In this document: in pieces, positions 43,812 through 52,358 of the stretch
Layout of the letters: each line of letters opens with the position of its first letter
Position numbering within the stretch: position 1 is the first letter of the stretch
From: Microcoleus sp. FACHB-68
Lineage (GTDB): Bacteria > Cyanobacteriota > Cyanobacteriia > Cyanobacteriales > Oscillatoriaceae
Direction of reading: 5' to 3'
Assembly (NCBI RefSeq): GCF_014695715.1
Contig: NZ_JACJOT010000017.1
Location: forward strand, 248,001-312,000
DNA: 64,000 nucleotides
Position numbers and translations under genes: made by a program
The notes under the pieces: model-generated
The model's input: only the letters and a program-made list of their open reading frames with translations
What the model was told of the DNA's origin: nothing
The model's database searches: none

Positions 43812-44924
43812 TTAAGTGGGAATTGCCGGACGCCAGCCATTTTGAAAGCGCAGCCAATCTTCTTTCAAGGCTTTGGGTGCGGGGTTATTGGTATCGTAAA
43901 CCACAATCACATTGGTGAGATTCCGTCCAGGTTGCAGCAAAATTTCTCCATTATAAGCTAAAGCTTCCGATGCGCCTCCATCCAAATTCATCGCCTCACT
44001 ACAGCCAATCGCTTTCATAATTTCCGCTTCTTCTTTCAAAGAAAGACTCGCCAAAAAACTAATTAAAAATAGCTTTTGTCGGCTCTCAGAAAACCCTAGT
44101 GCCGTGCGATATCCAACATCTAAAACATGAGGATCTGTGAAGCCTTCTAACTTCGGTGAAAGCCAGATTTTCCCCTGTTTCAATAATCTTGGCCCACAAG
44201 TTAGAGAAAACCAGTGCTGGTTCCACTCTGGTTTGCCTTCTGCGCGTGCAGTGATCATTTCGGGTTCATTGTTGGCTTTAATCCCCAAAGTCGTGCCAAA
44301 GTTTTCCCACCGGCTGTATTTGACAAACTTGCCGCCGGCTACCATATTCCCCATCACACGCTTCTGATCATCCTTACTAAAAAAGGTGCCATTCACAATC
44401 ACAGCCGCCTGATGCCGGCTCACAAACTTCTCAAAAGCTTCATCGCCGGTTGAAAGCGCTGCCGTGTTAGCAGCTTTCGCATCATTCGCTAAACCAATTG
44501 TCAAGAAAGTTTCAGGATCATTCAAATCAATGGTTGTTTGATAAAAAGAGACGTCATTGATAGTATTTTGGATAACTTCTACAGGTTTTCCTTTCTTCGT
44601 TGAAGCCGTAAATTTAGGAGTGGGAGAAGGTTTAACCGGCTTCTGAGTTGGACTTGCTTTAGGAACGGGTGCATTCGGTAAAGGTTTCTGAGTTGGACTT
44701 GTTTGAGAAATTGGTGCATTGGGTAAAGGCTTTTCTGCAACATTTTCTTGGTACGCCTCTAAAGCTTTTTCCTTTAAATAACCCAAAAATGTGATAAAAT
44801 TAGAACGGTTTTGAGATACCGAAAAATACTGGTGTAAAAATCTAGCCGTTGCGATTCCGATAATAAACAAAAAGGAACGGCGCATCAAAGTCGCGCACCC
44901 ATCGGGTTCTTTTGTTTTAGGCAT
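43812..44924 (-). CDS. Phosphodiester glycosidase (NAGPA domain) protein
   Basis: The protein of about 370 residues has an N-terminal membrane anchor (RRSFLFIIGIATARFLHQYF), a Pro/Ser/Thr-rich linker with two near-repeats (PLPNAPISQTSPTQK and PLPNAPVPKASPTQK) and a C-terminal NAGPA domain. That domain includes AAVIVNGTFFSKDD, DVGYRTALGFSES and CSEAMNLDGGASEALAYNG. The family is related to the enzyme that uncovers mannose 6-phosphate. Bacterial members act on extracellular phosphodiester-linked sugars. A longer frame starts at 44972, inside a hairpin. ATG 44924 is preferred. It follows the dehydratase gene on the same strand. Confidence 0.82.
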   Translation of the reverse strand: MPKTKEPDGCATLMRRSFLFIIGIATARFLHQYFSVSQNRSNFITFLGYLKEKALEAYQENVAEKPLPNAPISQTSPTQKPLPNAPVPKASPTQKPVKPSPTPKFTASTKKGKPVEVIQNTINDVSFYQTTIDLNDPETFLTIGLANDAKAANTAALSTGDEAFEKFVSRHQAAVIVNGTFFSKDDQKRVMGNMVAGGKFVKYSRWENFGTTLGIKANNEPEMITARAEGKPEWNQHWFSLTCGPRLLKQGKIWLSPKLEGFTDPHVLDVGYRTALGFSESRQKLFLISFLASLSLKEEAEIMKAIGCSEAMNLDGGASEALAYNGEILLQPGRNLTNVIVVYDTNNPAPKALKEDWLRFQNGWRPAIPT

Positions 44925-44973
44925 TGTTAGTTCTTCTCTCTGAAAAATTTTTATCTGAGAAAATTTCAGCATC

Positions 44974-45022
44974 TTTGAGTTTTGAGAAAGCTATCTTTTA
45001 CTAAGGTTTCCCAAAACTCAAG
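44974..45022. repeat. Imperfect hairpin between dehydratase and NAGPA genes
   Basis: TTTGAGTTTTGAGAAA (44974-44989) and TTTCCCAAAACTCAAG (45007-45022) can form a stem of about 15 bp with one or two non-canonical pairs. It has no T tract on either side. It may slow or process the transcript between the two same-strand genes, or be a relic of a small mobile repeat. Confidence 0.55.
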
Positions 45023-45035
45023 ATTAACCTAACAT

Positions 45036-46019
45036 TTAAATAAAATTTTTCAAAGATTTTAAATCGACATTCCCACCGCTAATAATCACGCCAATTTTTG
45101 CATCTGTAGCGCTAACCACACCTTCGAGTAAAGCGGCTGCTGCTAAAGTTCCGGTGGGTTCTACGACAATTTTCATCCGTTGCCACAAAAAAAACATCGT
45201 GTTAAGAATGGCTGCTTCGGAGACGGTTACCATATCGTGAACATAATGCAACACTAACGGAAACGTTAGCTTGCCAAGATAAGGTGTACGCGCACCATCT
45301 GCAATCGTATTGGGATTATGTACAGTTTGCAAAGTTTTGCTATGAAATGATCGCGTTGCATCATCCGCAACTGCCGGCTCCACTCCAATTATCCGACAAT
45401 TTGGAGAAAGATGATTTGCCGCAATCGCGCAACCGGAAAGCAACCCACCGCCACCACAGCAAACTAATAGCAAATCTAGTTCACCGACTTCTTCAATGAG
45501 TTCTTTTGCCGCTGTCCCTTGTCCCGCAATCACATCAGGATAATCATAAGGGGGAATAATCGTTAAACCTCGCTCACCGGCTATTTTTTCAGCAAGTTCT
45601 TCGCGCTTTGTTTCTTGCCGGCAATATAAAATAACCTCTGCACCATAGCCACGAGTTGCGATTTGTTTAACTGCCGGCGCATCATCTGGCATGACAATTG
45701 TTGTGGCAATTCCTAATAATTGACCACTGAGTGCGATCGCTTGAGCATGATTCCCAGATGAAAATGTTAAGACACCTTTTTGCTTTTGCTCTTTTGACAA
45801 ATTTGCCAAGGCATTGTAAGCGCCACGAAACTTAAAAGAGCCGGTGCGCTGGAAATTTTCACACTTGAAAAATACTTGACTTTGAATGCGCTGGTTAACC
45901 GTTGTGGAAGTCATCACCGGCGTCTGATGAGCAATGCCGGCTAGTCGCATTGCCGCCGCCTCCACATCAGCATAAGAAACCTGCAAGTCGGTAGCATTAT
46001 TTGTCTGTAAATTGCTCAT
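45036..46019 (-). CDS. PLP-dependent threonine/serine dehydratase
   Basis: This is a 327-residue fold-type II PLP enzyme. The Schiff-base Lys lies in GSFKFRGAYNAL, the phosphate-binding and Asn-ring contacts in FSSGNHAQAIALSGQLLG, the glycine loop is CCGGGGLLSGCAI, and the C-terminal SGGN contacts the pyridine. It has no regulatory ACT-like C-domain, so it fits the catabolic threonine dehydratase, serine racemase or threo-3-hydroxyaspartate dehydratase group rather than biosynthetic IlvA. It frees ammonia and a 2-oxo acid from hydroxyamino acids. It precedes the NAGPA gene on the same strand. Confidence 0.88.
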   Translation of the reverse strand: MSNLQTNNATDLQVSYADVEAAAMRLAGIAHQTPVMTSTTVNQRIQSQVFFKCENFQRTGSFKFRGAYNALANLSKEQKQKGVLTFSSGNHAQAIALSGQLLGIATTIVMPDDAPAVKQIATRGYGAEVILYCRQETKREELAEKIAGERGLTIIPPYDYPDVIAGQGTAAKELIEEVGELDLLLVCCGGGGLLSGCAIAANHLSPNCRIIGVEPAVADDATRSFHSKTLQTVHNPNTIADGARTPYLGKLTFPLVLHYVHDMVTVSEAAILNTMFFLWQRMKIVVEPTGTLAAAALLEGVVSATDAKIGVIISGGNVDLKSLKNFI

Positions 46020-46089
46020 ATCAATTTAAAATTTATCTGGTGCAATTCATAAAAACGCAGATAAAATTCCTGCGGATTTCTGGCCCCCC

Positions 46090-46515
46090 TCAACTTGCAG
46101 AAGTGGGTGTCTGCAATTGCTCAAAAGCCTCGATTAAAACAGTAGGAATCGCTTTCGGACGCATTGTTTTTGCATCTACCCAAACCCACAGCACCTCTGC
46201 AGTTACGAGCAAATCTGCTTCCCCCTGCTTGCGAATTTCATAATGCCGGTGACAACGGGGGCCACGCATATTTTCTAACCAAGTCGTCACGATTAAAACA
46301 TCACCGGCAGATGCCGGCCTGAGATATTCCATCGCAATGCGCCGCATCACAAAAACGCCGCCTAATTCAGTATAACGAGCGACCCCATAGCCGATATGTT
46401 CTGAATGTTCAATCGCGGCTTGTTCTAGATAATGCTGGTAAATCGCATTGTTAACGTGGCCGAGTGCATCCATTTCATAATATCGCACCCGAATTTGTGT
46501 CTGGAATCGTTGCAT
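46090..46515 (-). CDS. Acyl-CoA thioesterase, hotdog fold (4HBT family)
   Basis: The 141-residue hotdog protein has the 4-hydroxybenzoyl-CoA thioesterase motif VRYYEMDALGHVNNAIYQHYLEQA, with the catalytic Asp and the HVNN turn, and the long helix ending in EHIGYG. It hydrolyses acyl-CoA or acyl-ACP thioesters. In cyanobacteria related enzymes act in phylloquinone synthesis (DHNA-CoA thioesterase), but I cannot assign that role from sequence alone. ATG 46515 has an AGAGAG-type ribosome-binding site and is preferred over 46533. It lies 71 bp from the dehydratase gene on the same strand. Confidence 0.87.
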   Translation of the reverse strand: MQRFQTQIRVRYYEMDALGHVNNAIYQHYLEQAAIEHSEHIGYGVARYTELGGVFVMRRIAMEYLRPASAGDVLIVTTWLENMRGPRCHRHYEIRKQGEADLLVTAEVLWVWVDAKTMRPKAIPTVLIEAFEQLQTPTSAS

Positions 46516-46913
46516 AATTTTCTCTCTAATCATTTGACGTTGATATGCCGGCTTGAAATAAATATACTATACATGATATATTTGTAACTTACCCGATGAG
46601 TGAACGAAACTCACCGGCACGTTTATAATCATGGGATGCTTCCTCTAGATACCGTTCAAATTCTAAAAGACCAAGCCTTAGAAAGTATGGCTTGGGTGCA
46701 TCTCATTTTGGCAAAAATATGAAAGTGGGAGCATCTTGCTCCCAGGAATGACTTGATTCTTATCCCTTCGCTTCCCTGAGGATCACAATGGCAAGATTTC
46801 AGGCACTCTCTCAAAACATCAAATCTTATTCAAAATTCAACCCATTCAACTTTATAAAGTGAATAAGTAATTATTAGGGAAAGCAAATCTAGCGTCTAAA
46901 ATAAGAAAATTCT
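46516..46913. other. Divergent spacer with two small hairpins
   Basis: The spacer holds the promoter regions of the thioesterase and CHAT genes. A CCAAGCC / GGCTTGG stem (46671-46697) is followed by a perfect TGGGAGCA-TCT-TGCTCCCA stem (46726-46744). Neither has a T tract. The second resembles short dispersed palindromes of cyanobacteria. No other gene is seen. Confidence 0.5.
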
Positions 46914-49889
46914 ATGTCCGCTTCTGCTATGGACGAACAACGCATCCAGGCTTATCTCTCCCTGATTCAAGAATTGCTCAGTTGCTCCAGTGAGGAAGAA
47001 AACCAAATTCTGAACCAACACCCCGAACTCATTGATCAGGGGTTGGTGCAGGTGTGCCTACTGGTGGCACAACAGTTGCAAGGGGAAAGGAGGGAAAACG
47101 AGGCGGAGTTTCTGCTCAACCTTGGGCAACAGGTGACGGAATATCTCAACTCTCAAGCGTCACCCGCTTCTGCGATGGACGAACAACGCATCCAGGCTTA
47201 TCTGTCCCTGATTCAAGAATTGCTCAGTTGCCCCAGTGAGGAAGAAAACCAAATCCTCAACCAACACGCTGAACTGATTGATGAGGGGTTGGTGCAGGTG
47301 TGCCAACGGGTGGCACAACAGTTGCAAGGGGAAGGGAGGGAAAACGAGGCGGAGTTTCTGCTCAACCTTGGGCAACAGGTGGCGGAATCTCTCAACTCTC
47401 AAGCGTCTGGGGGTAAAGGTGCCCCTAGCGAAACCCAACCCAACGCCACACCAGAAGACTATCTCAGGTTTTTAATGGCGGTGTTGCAAGCAGTGGCTGA
47501 AAGCGAGAACGATCCACAAGTAGTTTATCCTATCTTAGAACAACATCAAGATAAACTCGATTTAACCTTTGCAAAGATTGTTCAACTGTGGTTTAAGTCT
47601 GAACTTGACCCGAATAATTCTGAGCAAAATCAATTTTTGGCAGCAATATTGAACATTCTTGCTGTTGATATTAGTGACTTTCCGTTAGGGAATCGGGCGA
47701 ATAACCTTGAAATTGCCATCGCCTGCTACCAAGTGGCTTTACAAGTCTATACCCGCCAAGCCTTTCCCCAAGATTGGGCAGGCACCCAAAATAATCTGGG
47801 AAATGCCTACCTTGAGCGCATCCAAGGGGAGCAGGCAGAGAATCTCGAACTTGCCATCGCCTGCTACCAAGCGGCTTTACAAGTGCATACCCGCCAAGCC
47901 TTTCCCCAAGATTGGGCAATGACCCAAAATAATCTGGGAAATGCCTACCTTGAGCGCATTCAAGGGGAGCGGGCAGAGAATCTCGAAATTGCCATCGCCT
48001 GCTACCAAGCGGCTTTACAAGTGCATACCCGCCAAGCCTCTCCCCAAGATTGGGCAGGCACCCAAAATAATCTGGGAAATGCCTACCGTGAGCGCATTCA
48101 AGGGGAGCGGGCAGAGAATCTCGAACTTGCCATCGCCTGCTACCAAGCGGCTTTACAAGTGCGTACCCGCCAAGCCTTTCCCAAAGACCACACCGAAACT
48201 CTTAATAACTTAGGCTTTACCTATCAAGATCAATCTATCCACTACATTTACATTAGCCACTCCGCCCAGAAACAAACCGCCTTGGAAAACGCCTACAGAA
48301 CCTTTGCCCAAGCCATTGATAGCGTCGAACACTTGCGCGGTGAAATCACCTCTGGCGACGAAGCCAAACGTAAACTCAATGAAGAATGGAATAAACTCTA
48401 TCGGGGCATGGTGAAAGTTTGCCTAGAACTGGGTAACAATAGCGCCGCCATTGAATACGCGGATCGCAGTAAAGCCCGCAACCTCGTAGAACTGATCGCT
48501 ACCCGCGCTGCCTACCCCGAAGGCATCTCGCTTCAAGTCCGCCAACGCTTGCAACAACTTCCCTTAGAGATTGAGGAAGAAAACCGCCGCCTTGCCCAAG
48601 ATCCCAACCCCGACTACACCCAAATCACCCAACTGCGGCAAGAAGTCCAAGAAAAATCCCCCTACAAACCCTTGGAATTTCAGCAAATCCAATCCCTCCT
48701 CGACCAAGAAACCGCAATCCTTGAATGGTATGTCTTGGGCGACAAATTCCTCACCTTCATCCTCACCCCTCAAACTCTCCACTTTTGGCAATCGACCCCA
48801 GAAGACCTCAACAACCTCTTTGACTGGGTTAGCGAATACCTCGCAGACTACCAAAGAAACAAAACCCAATGGCAAAACCGGCTTTCTCAACGTCTAGAAG
48901 CCCTCGCCCAAATCCTTCACCTTGACGACATCTTACACAGCCTCTTTGACAAATTCCCCACCTGCAAAAAACTCATTCTCATTCCCCATTTTTTCCTGCA
49001 CCTGTTCCCCATCCATGCCTTACCCGTCCATCTCCCCTCGCCCTCTGAAATTGAGGGCAAACCTCTACAAGAATGGTTCCCCAACGGAGTCAGCTACGCC
49101 CCCAGTTGCCAACTGCTGCAACAAGCGCAAAACCGGCAACGCCCCGACTTTAACCAACTGTTTGCCATCCAAAACCCCACCCAAGACCTCGCTTTCACCG
49201 ATATCGAAGTGGAAGCGATTCAAAGCTACTTCAATCCTCACCACATCCTCAAACATGACAAAGCCGAAAAAACCGCCCTCAACCTAAATAATGCTCACTG
49301 TACCCATTTCGCCTGTCACGGCTACTTCAACTTAAACGATCCCCTCAAATCTGCCCTCCTGCTTGCCAACAGTGAATTTTTGCCGCCTCCACCCGACGAG
49401 GATCAAACCCGCTATATCCCGCTACAAAACGGAAACCTACTCGACTTAGGCAAATGCCTCACCTTAGAAGATATCTTGCGACTCGACCTGAGAAACTGCC
49501 GGCTTGTGACCCTTTCCGCCTGCGAAACCGGCATCACAGACTTCACCTCCATCAGTGATGAATATATCGGCTTACCCAGTGGCTTTATCCTGGCCGGTTC
49601 CCCTAACGTCGTGAGTTCCCTTTGGGCTGTCAATGACCTCTCTACAGCCCTGCTAATGATTCGTTTTTACGAAAACCTCAAAAATGGCGCAACCGTCCCC
49701 CTCGCCCTCCAACACGCCCAAATCTGGCTGCGAAATGCTACCGCCGAGACATTGCAGCAGTGGTCTAGTCAACTAACCTTGCGCTCCACCCATCAAAGAC
49801 AGTTTCGCCGGTTTAGTACAATGGACTCAACAGCAAAACCCTTTGCCTCGCCTTACTATTGGGCGGGGTTCTGTGCGATTGGGGCGTAG
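46914..49889 (+). CDS. TPR-CHAT caspase-like protease
   Basis: The 991-residue protein starts with two almost identical 82-residue modules (DEQRIQAYLSLIQELLSC...NLGQQV) at residues 6-169. A YLRFLMAVLQAVAE region that precedes TPRs in many cyanobacterial CHAT proteins follows, then four near-identical 42-residue TPR units (about 262-430; NLELAIACYQAALQVHTRQA). The C-terminal CHAT domain has the caspase dyad, His802 in THFACHGYFN and Cys870 in TLSACETGIT, followed by GLPSGFILAGSPNVVSSLWA. It should be an active Cys protease with TPR sensing or partner binding. It heads a tight cassette with the small protein 11 bp downstream and the membrane protein after it. Confidence 0.92.
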   Translation: MSASAMDEQRIQAYLSLIQELLSCSSEEENQILNQHPELIDQGLVQVCLLVAQQLQGERRENEAEFLLNLGQQVTEYLNSQASPASAMDEQRIQAYLSLIQELLSCPSEEENQILNQHAELIDEGLVQVCQRVAQQLQGEGRENEAEFLLNLGQQVAESLNSQASGGKGAPSETQPNATPEDYLRFLMAVLQAVAESENDPQVVYPILEQHQDKLDLTFAKIVQLWFKSELDPNNSEQNQFLAAILNILAVDISDFPLGNRANNLEIAIACYQVALQVYTRQAFPQDWAGTQNNLGNAYLERIQGEQAENLELAIACYQAALQVHTRQAFPQDWAMTQNNLGNAYLERIQGERAENLEIAIACYQAALQVHTRQASPQDWAGTQNNLGNAYRERIQGERAENLELAIACYQAALQVRTRQAFPKDHTETLNNLGFTYQDQSIHYIYISHSAQKQTALENAYRTFAQAIDSVEHLRGEITSGDEAKRKLNEEWNKLYRGMVKVCLELGNNSAAIEYADRSKARNLVELIATRAAYPEGISLQVRQRLQQLPLEIEEENRRLAQDPNPDYTQITQLRQEVQEKSPYKPLEFQQIQSLLDQETAILEWYVLGDKFLTFILTPQTLHFWQSTPEDLNNLFDWVSEYLADYQRNKTQWQNRLSQRLEALAQILHLDDILHSLFDKFPTCKKLILIPHFFLHLFPIHALPVHLPSPSEIEGKPLQEWFPNGVSYAPSCQLLQQAQNRQRPDFNQLFAIQNPTQDLAFTDIEVEAIQSYFNPHHILKHDKAEKTALNLNNAHCTHFACHGYFNLNDPLKSALLLANSEFLPPPPDEDQTRYIPLQNGNLLDLGKCLTLEDILRLDLRNCRLVTLSACETGITDFTSISDEYIGLPSGFILAGSPNVVSSLWAVNDLSTALLMIRFYENLKNGATVPLALQHAQIWLRNATAETLQQWSSQLTLRSTHQRQFRRFSTMDSTAKPFASPYYWAGFCAIGA
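46923..47408 (+). repeat. 246-bp tandem duplication inside the CHAT gene
   Basis: The 82-codon unit starting near 46923 is repeated from 47169 with only a few base changes. This is a recent in-frame duplication of an N-terminal helical module. A further set of 126-bp TPR repeats lies at about 47700-48180 with similar near-identity. Confidence 0.9.
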
Positions 49890-49899
49890 GAGTACAACA

Positions 49900-50226
49900 A
49901 TGAGACTCGAAGACCAAACAATTCAAGATTTTATCACTTTGGTAGAGACACAATGGCCTTTGTTCGCGGAGTGCCAAGGAGAACTGGAACAACTGCAGAC
50001 GAGTTTGCCCTCGGATAGGGAGGGAATGTCTGATGCGATCATAGATTGGTGTGAATCTCACCCCGCGATTCTTGATGCGATGGATGCCATGTCTGAACAA
50101 CAGCAGCGTGATCGCGTTCCGGGAAGCCACGGCCATGCGCCACCGCCACCTGACCCAAAAGTTTACCAAGAAATGCTGGACAATGAAATCCGCCGCAACC
50201 AATCTTCCTCTAAGACCAAGCCATGA
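49900..50226 (+). CDS. Small acidic protein in the CHAT cassette
   Basis: The 108-residue protein starts at ATG 49900, 11 bp after the CHAT stop, and ends in an ATGA overlap with the next start. Its first 70 residues are acidic and helical (RLEDQTIQDFITLVETQWPL, then LEQLQTSL). A Pro/His linker (SHGHAPPPPDPK) and a polar tail follow. I recognise no family. The tight spacing says it works with the CHAT protease and the membrane protein, perhaps as adaptor, substrate or inhibitor. Confidence 0.7.
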   Translation: MRLEDQTIQDFITLVETQWPLFAECQGELEQLQTSLPSDREGMSDAIIDWCESHPAILDAMDAMSEQQQRDRVPGSHGHAPPPPDPKVYQEMLDNEIRRNQSSSKTKP

Positions 50227-51671
50227 CCGAGCATTCCCTGCCGACACAGGTGGAAAATCCCAAACTCACTTTGTATGCCTTCCACCTATGCCACGATATT
50301 GCCACGGATGAAGGGAAACGGGTAGAAGATAGCGAGCACCTATGGCAGACTTTCGAGACACTAGGGCAAGCGTTAGGAATTGAATCCCTCGCCACCTGCC
50401 GCTACTGGCTCAACCTCCCGGAAAATGGCGGAATGGTTCCATTTCGAGAACTACTTTCTGAGGAAATTGGCCGGTGCTTGCGTTTTCCCATTCCCTTTGC
50501 GGAAACTCAGCCGGTGACTCCCCAATGCCGCCGGAATGGGGAACTTTACGCCTTGCAACTCCACGATACCTACGCCGCCGATCTTACCTTTCGCTACACC
50601 GGCATCGTCTCTATTGACCAACTTACTGACCTCAATCCCCACGGCAAACTACTTTCCAATCAGATTCAACCTTCCCTCGGACAAACGTTAGTTCTGTTTG
50701 CCAAACCTGTCAGTAATGGGGAATTTCTTCAAACCGAATCACTCAAGTTATTGGCTGAAAATTGTGTAACGGCGTTACTGAAAGAGGCTGACAAAAATTT
50801 GCCGAGTCCAGTCTATATTGCTGAAGGCAAACTCTTAGGTAGCCCAATTTTTGAATATGACAATTTTGCAGAAGACCCGGCGCAATCTTGCCACATTCTT
50901 ATCTGGCTAAATTGTCATGACGACACGGCAAAACTTGAAGCAGACGCAGGCTATTATCATTCTCTGTTTAATTTGTTATGCTGCCGCCACAAAATGCGTT
51001 TTAGCTACCACCAAGCCCGTGAGCGCAACCGAGATGCCAGAGCGATTTCTAATCAATTAGAAAATAAAGTAAAGGCGTTAGAAAATTTACCAGGAAATGT
51101 CTCAGAGCGGTTAAATGTTCTGAAGCAATCTTTTTTAGAAACGACTCCAAAAACATTTATATATTCGAGTTATCTTCGGGATATTGAAGACCATCGCACA
51201 GCGATCATTACAAACTTTAAAAATTATAATACAGCGCTCAAACAATTAAACAAAATTGAAGGAGAAAATGAGTTAAGCTTTTTACAATCATTTGACAATC
51301 AGTCTAGGAAATATCTCGCACAAATCCGCACTGACCTCAATTATTTAAAGCCTGGGGAAACCCTCTTTGGTCATTGTATTGCCACCATGCGCGGTATTGT
51401 CGAAGTTGAACAAGCGGAGATGAATGATAAACGTCAGCAAGCCGACAAAGACTTACAAGATCACATTCAAGGAATCGGGGTGGGAATAGCTGCCGGCGCG
51501 ATTGTTGCCTCAAATACTGGTTTAATTACCCAACCTTGGAAAATGCCTTGGTCAAACCAACGCAGTTCAATACCTCATCCGTTTTTCATCGCCTTGTGCT
51601 TGAGTGTACTGTGCTCTTGGGGAGCTTGGCAGATAGCAAAACAGCGGATTAAGAAAAGGAGATTCAACTAA
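50223..51671 (+). CDS. Membrane-anchored protein of the CHAT cassette
   Basis: The 482-residue protein has a soluble N-part (1-250), a long helical, coiled-coil-like part (about 265-410: NQLENKVKALENLPGNVSER, and others) and two C-terminal hydrophobic segments (about 418-436, GIGVGIAAGAIVASNTGLI, and 456-474, FFIALCLSVLCSWGAWQIA) before a basic end. It is translationally coupled to the small protein upstream by a four-base overlap. I know no named family. A protease-cleavable membrane effector or a signalling partner of the CHAT protease is inferred from gene order only. Confidence 0.7.
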   Translation: MTEHSLPTQVENPKLTLYAFHLCHDIATDEGKRVEDSEHLWQTFETLGQALGIESLATCRYWLNLPENGGMVPFRELLSEEIGRCLRFPIPFAETQPVTPQCRRNGELYALQLHDTYAADLTFRYTGIVSIDQLTDLNPHGKLLSNQIQPSLGQTLVLFAKPVSNGEFLQTESLKLLAENCVTALLKEADKNLPSPVYIAEGKLLGSPIFEYDNFAEDPAQSCHILIWLNCHDDTAKLEADAGYYHSLFNLLCCRHKMRFSYHQARERNRDARAISNQLENKVKALENLPGNVSERLNVLKQSFLETTPKTFIYSSYLRDIEDHRTAIITNFKNYNTALKQLNKIEGENELSFLQSFDNQSRKYLAQIRTDLNYLKPGETLFGHCIATMRGIVEVEQAEMNDKRQQADKDLQDHIQGIGVGIAAGAIVASNTGLITQPWKMPWSNQRSSIPHPFFIALCLSVLCSWGAWQIAKQRIKKRRFN

Positions 51672-51763
51672 ATCGATGTGTTTAACTATTCTTGTGATCA
51701 GCCTGAATCTGCTTGTGTTAAATTATATTAAATCCTCTTATTACTTGAAAATTCAGAAAATAG

Positions 51764-51994
51764 ATGAAAGCTGAAAACTATCCATTTGCCAGAGAATTGA
51801 TTGTGGACACCGAAGGTCATATCCGGAAGGTTGTTATTGACTTCAACGATTATCAGCGTCTTCTCGAAGCTATTGAGGATGAGGGATTAATCCGTGCCAT
51901 GATGGAAGTCAAAGACGAAACTCCGCTAACTTTGGATGAAGCACTAGCAGAGCTTGAGAAAGAGTTAATACACTGTATCAACCAAGCTTTTTGA
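51764..51994 (+). CDS. Type II antitoxin-like protein
   Basis: The 76-residue protein has the Phd/RelB-like antitoxin pattern: a beta strand (ELIVDTEGHIRKVVIDFNDY), then a helix (QRLLEAIEDEGLIRAMMEVK) and an acidic tail (TLDEALAELEKEL). These antitoxins bind DNA with their N-part and wrap the toxin with the C-tail. The toxin partner downstream is broken, so the pair is decayed and the antitoxin may be free or unneeded. It lies 92 bp after the CHAT cassette. Confidence 0.75.
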   Translation: MKAENYPFARELIVDTEGHIRKVVIDFNDYQRLLEAIEDEGLIRAMMEVKDETPLTLDEALAELEKELIHCINQAF

Positions 51995-52232
51995 AAGACA
52001 TCAAGGCTCTCAAAAGTACGCAGGCTTTTGAGGCTATTAAAACTCTGGTCTTTGAAGAAATTCCTAATACCCCAGGTTTTGAAGAAATCAGAAACTTGAA
52101 AAGTTAAAGGGATATGAGGATGGTTATCGAATTCGGGTGGGTGACTATCGTATTGGTTTCACATTTGATGGTTAAACCATTATTTTTTACCGCGTCCTAC
52201 ATCCTAGAGAGTTTTATACCTACTTTCCCTAA
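51964..52232 (+). pseudogene. RelE/ParE-type toxin pseudogene
   Basis: Downstream of, and overlapping, the antitoxin gene, broken frames spell a RelE-like toxin: LYQPSFLKDIKALKSTQAFE, then a stop after RNLKS. After a frameshift comes KLKGYEDGYRIRVGDYRIGF, then a TAA inside FDG*TIIFYRVLHPREFYTY. The conserved YRIRVGDYRIGF and RVLHPREFY parts match the family active-site region. No start codon is left and at least one frameshift and one nonsense codon are present, so no toxin can be made. Confidence 0.8.
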
Positions 52233-52358
52233 AAGTATATTTATACAAGAAAACTTAAGGTAGCTAGGAGATAAGCTATTTATAGGCTGCTTGTGCTTGG
52301 TATAGCAGCAGTTTAACGTGATAGGAGCCGATAAAAAGGTCAAACGCCTCCCTACACT

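Noticed and set aside
46726-46744. TGGGAGCA palindrome as an intrinsic terminator
   Set aside because: It has no T tract and lies between divergent genes, where no transcript needs to end; listed only as a small repeat.
50223-51671. Bacterial gasdermin next to the CHAT protease
   Set aside because: The protein has a long coiled-coil-like region and two C-terminal helices, not the beta-rich gasdermin N-domain, so the name is not justified.
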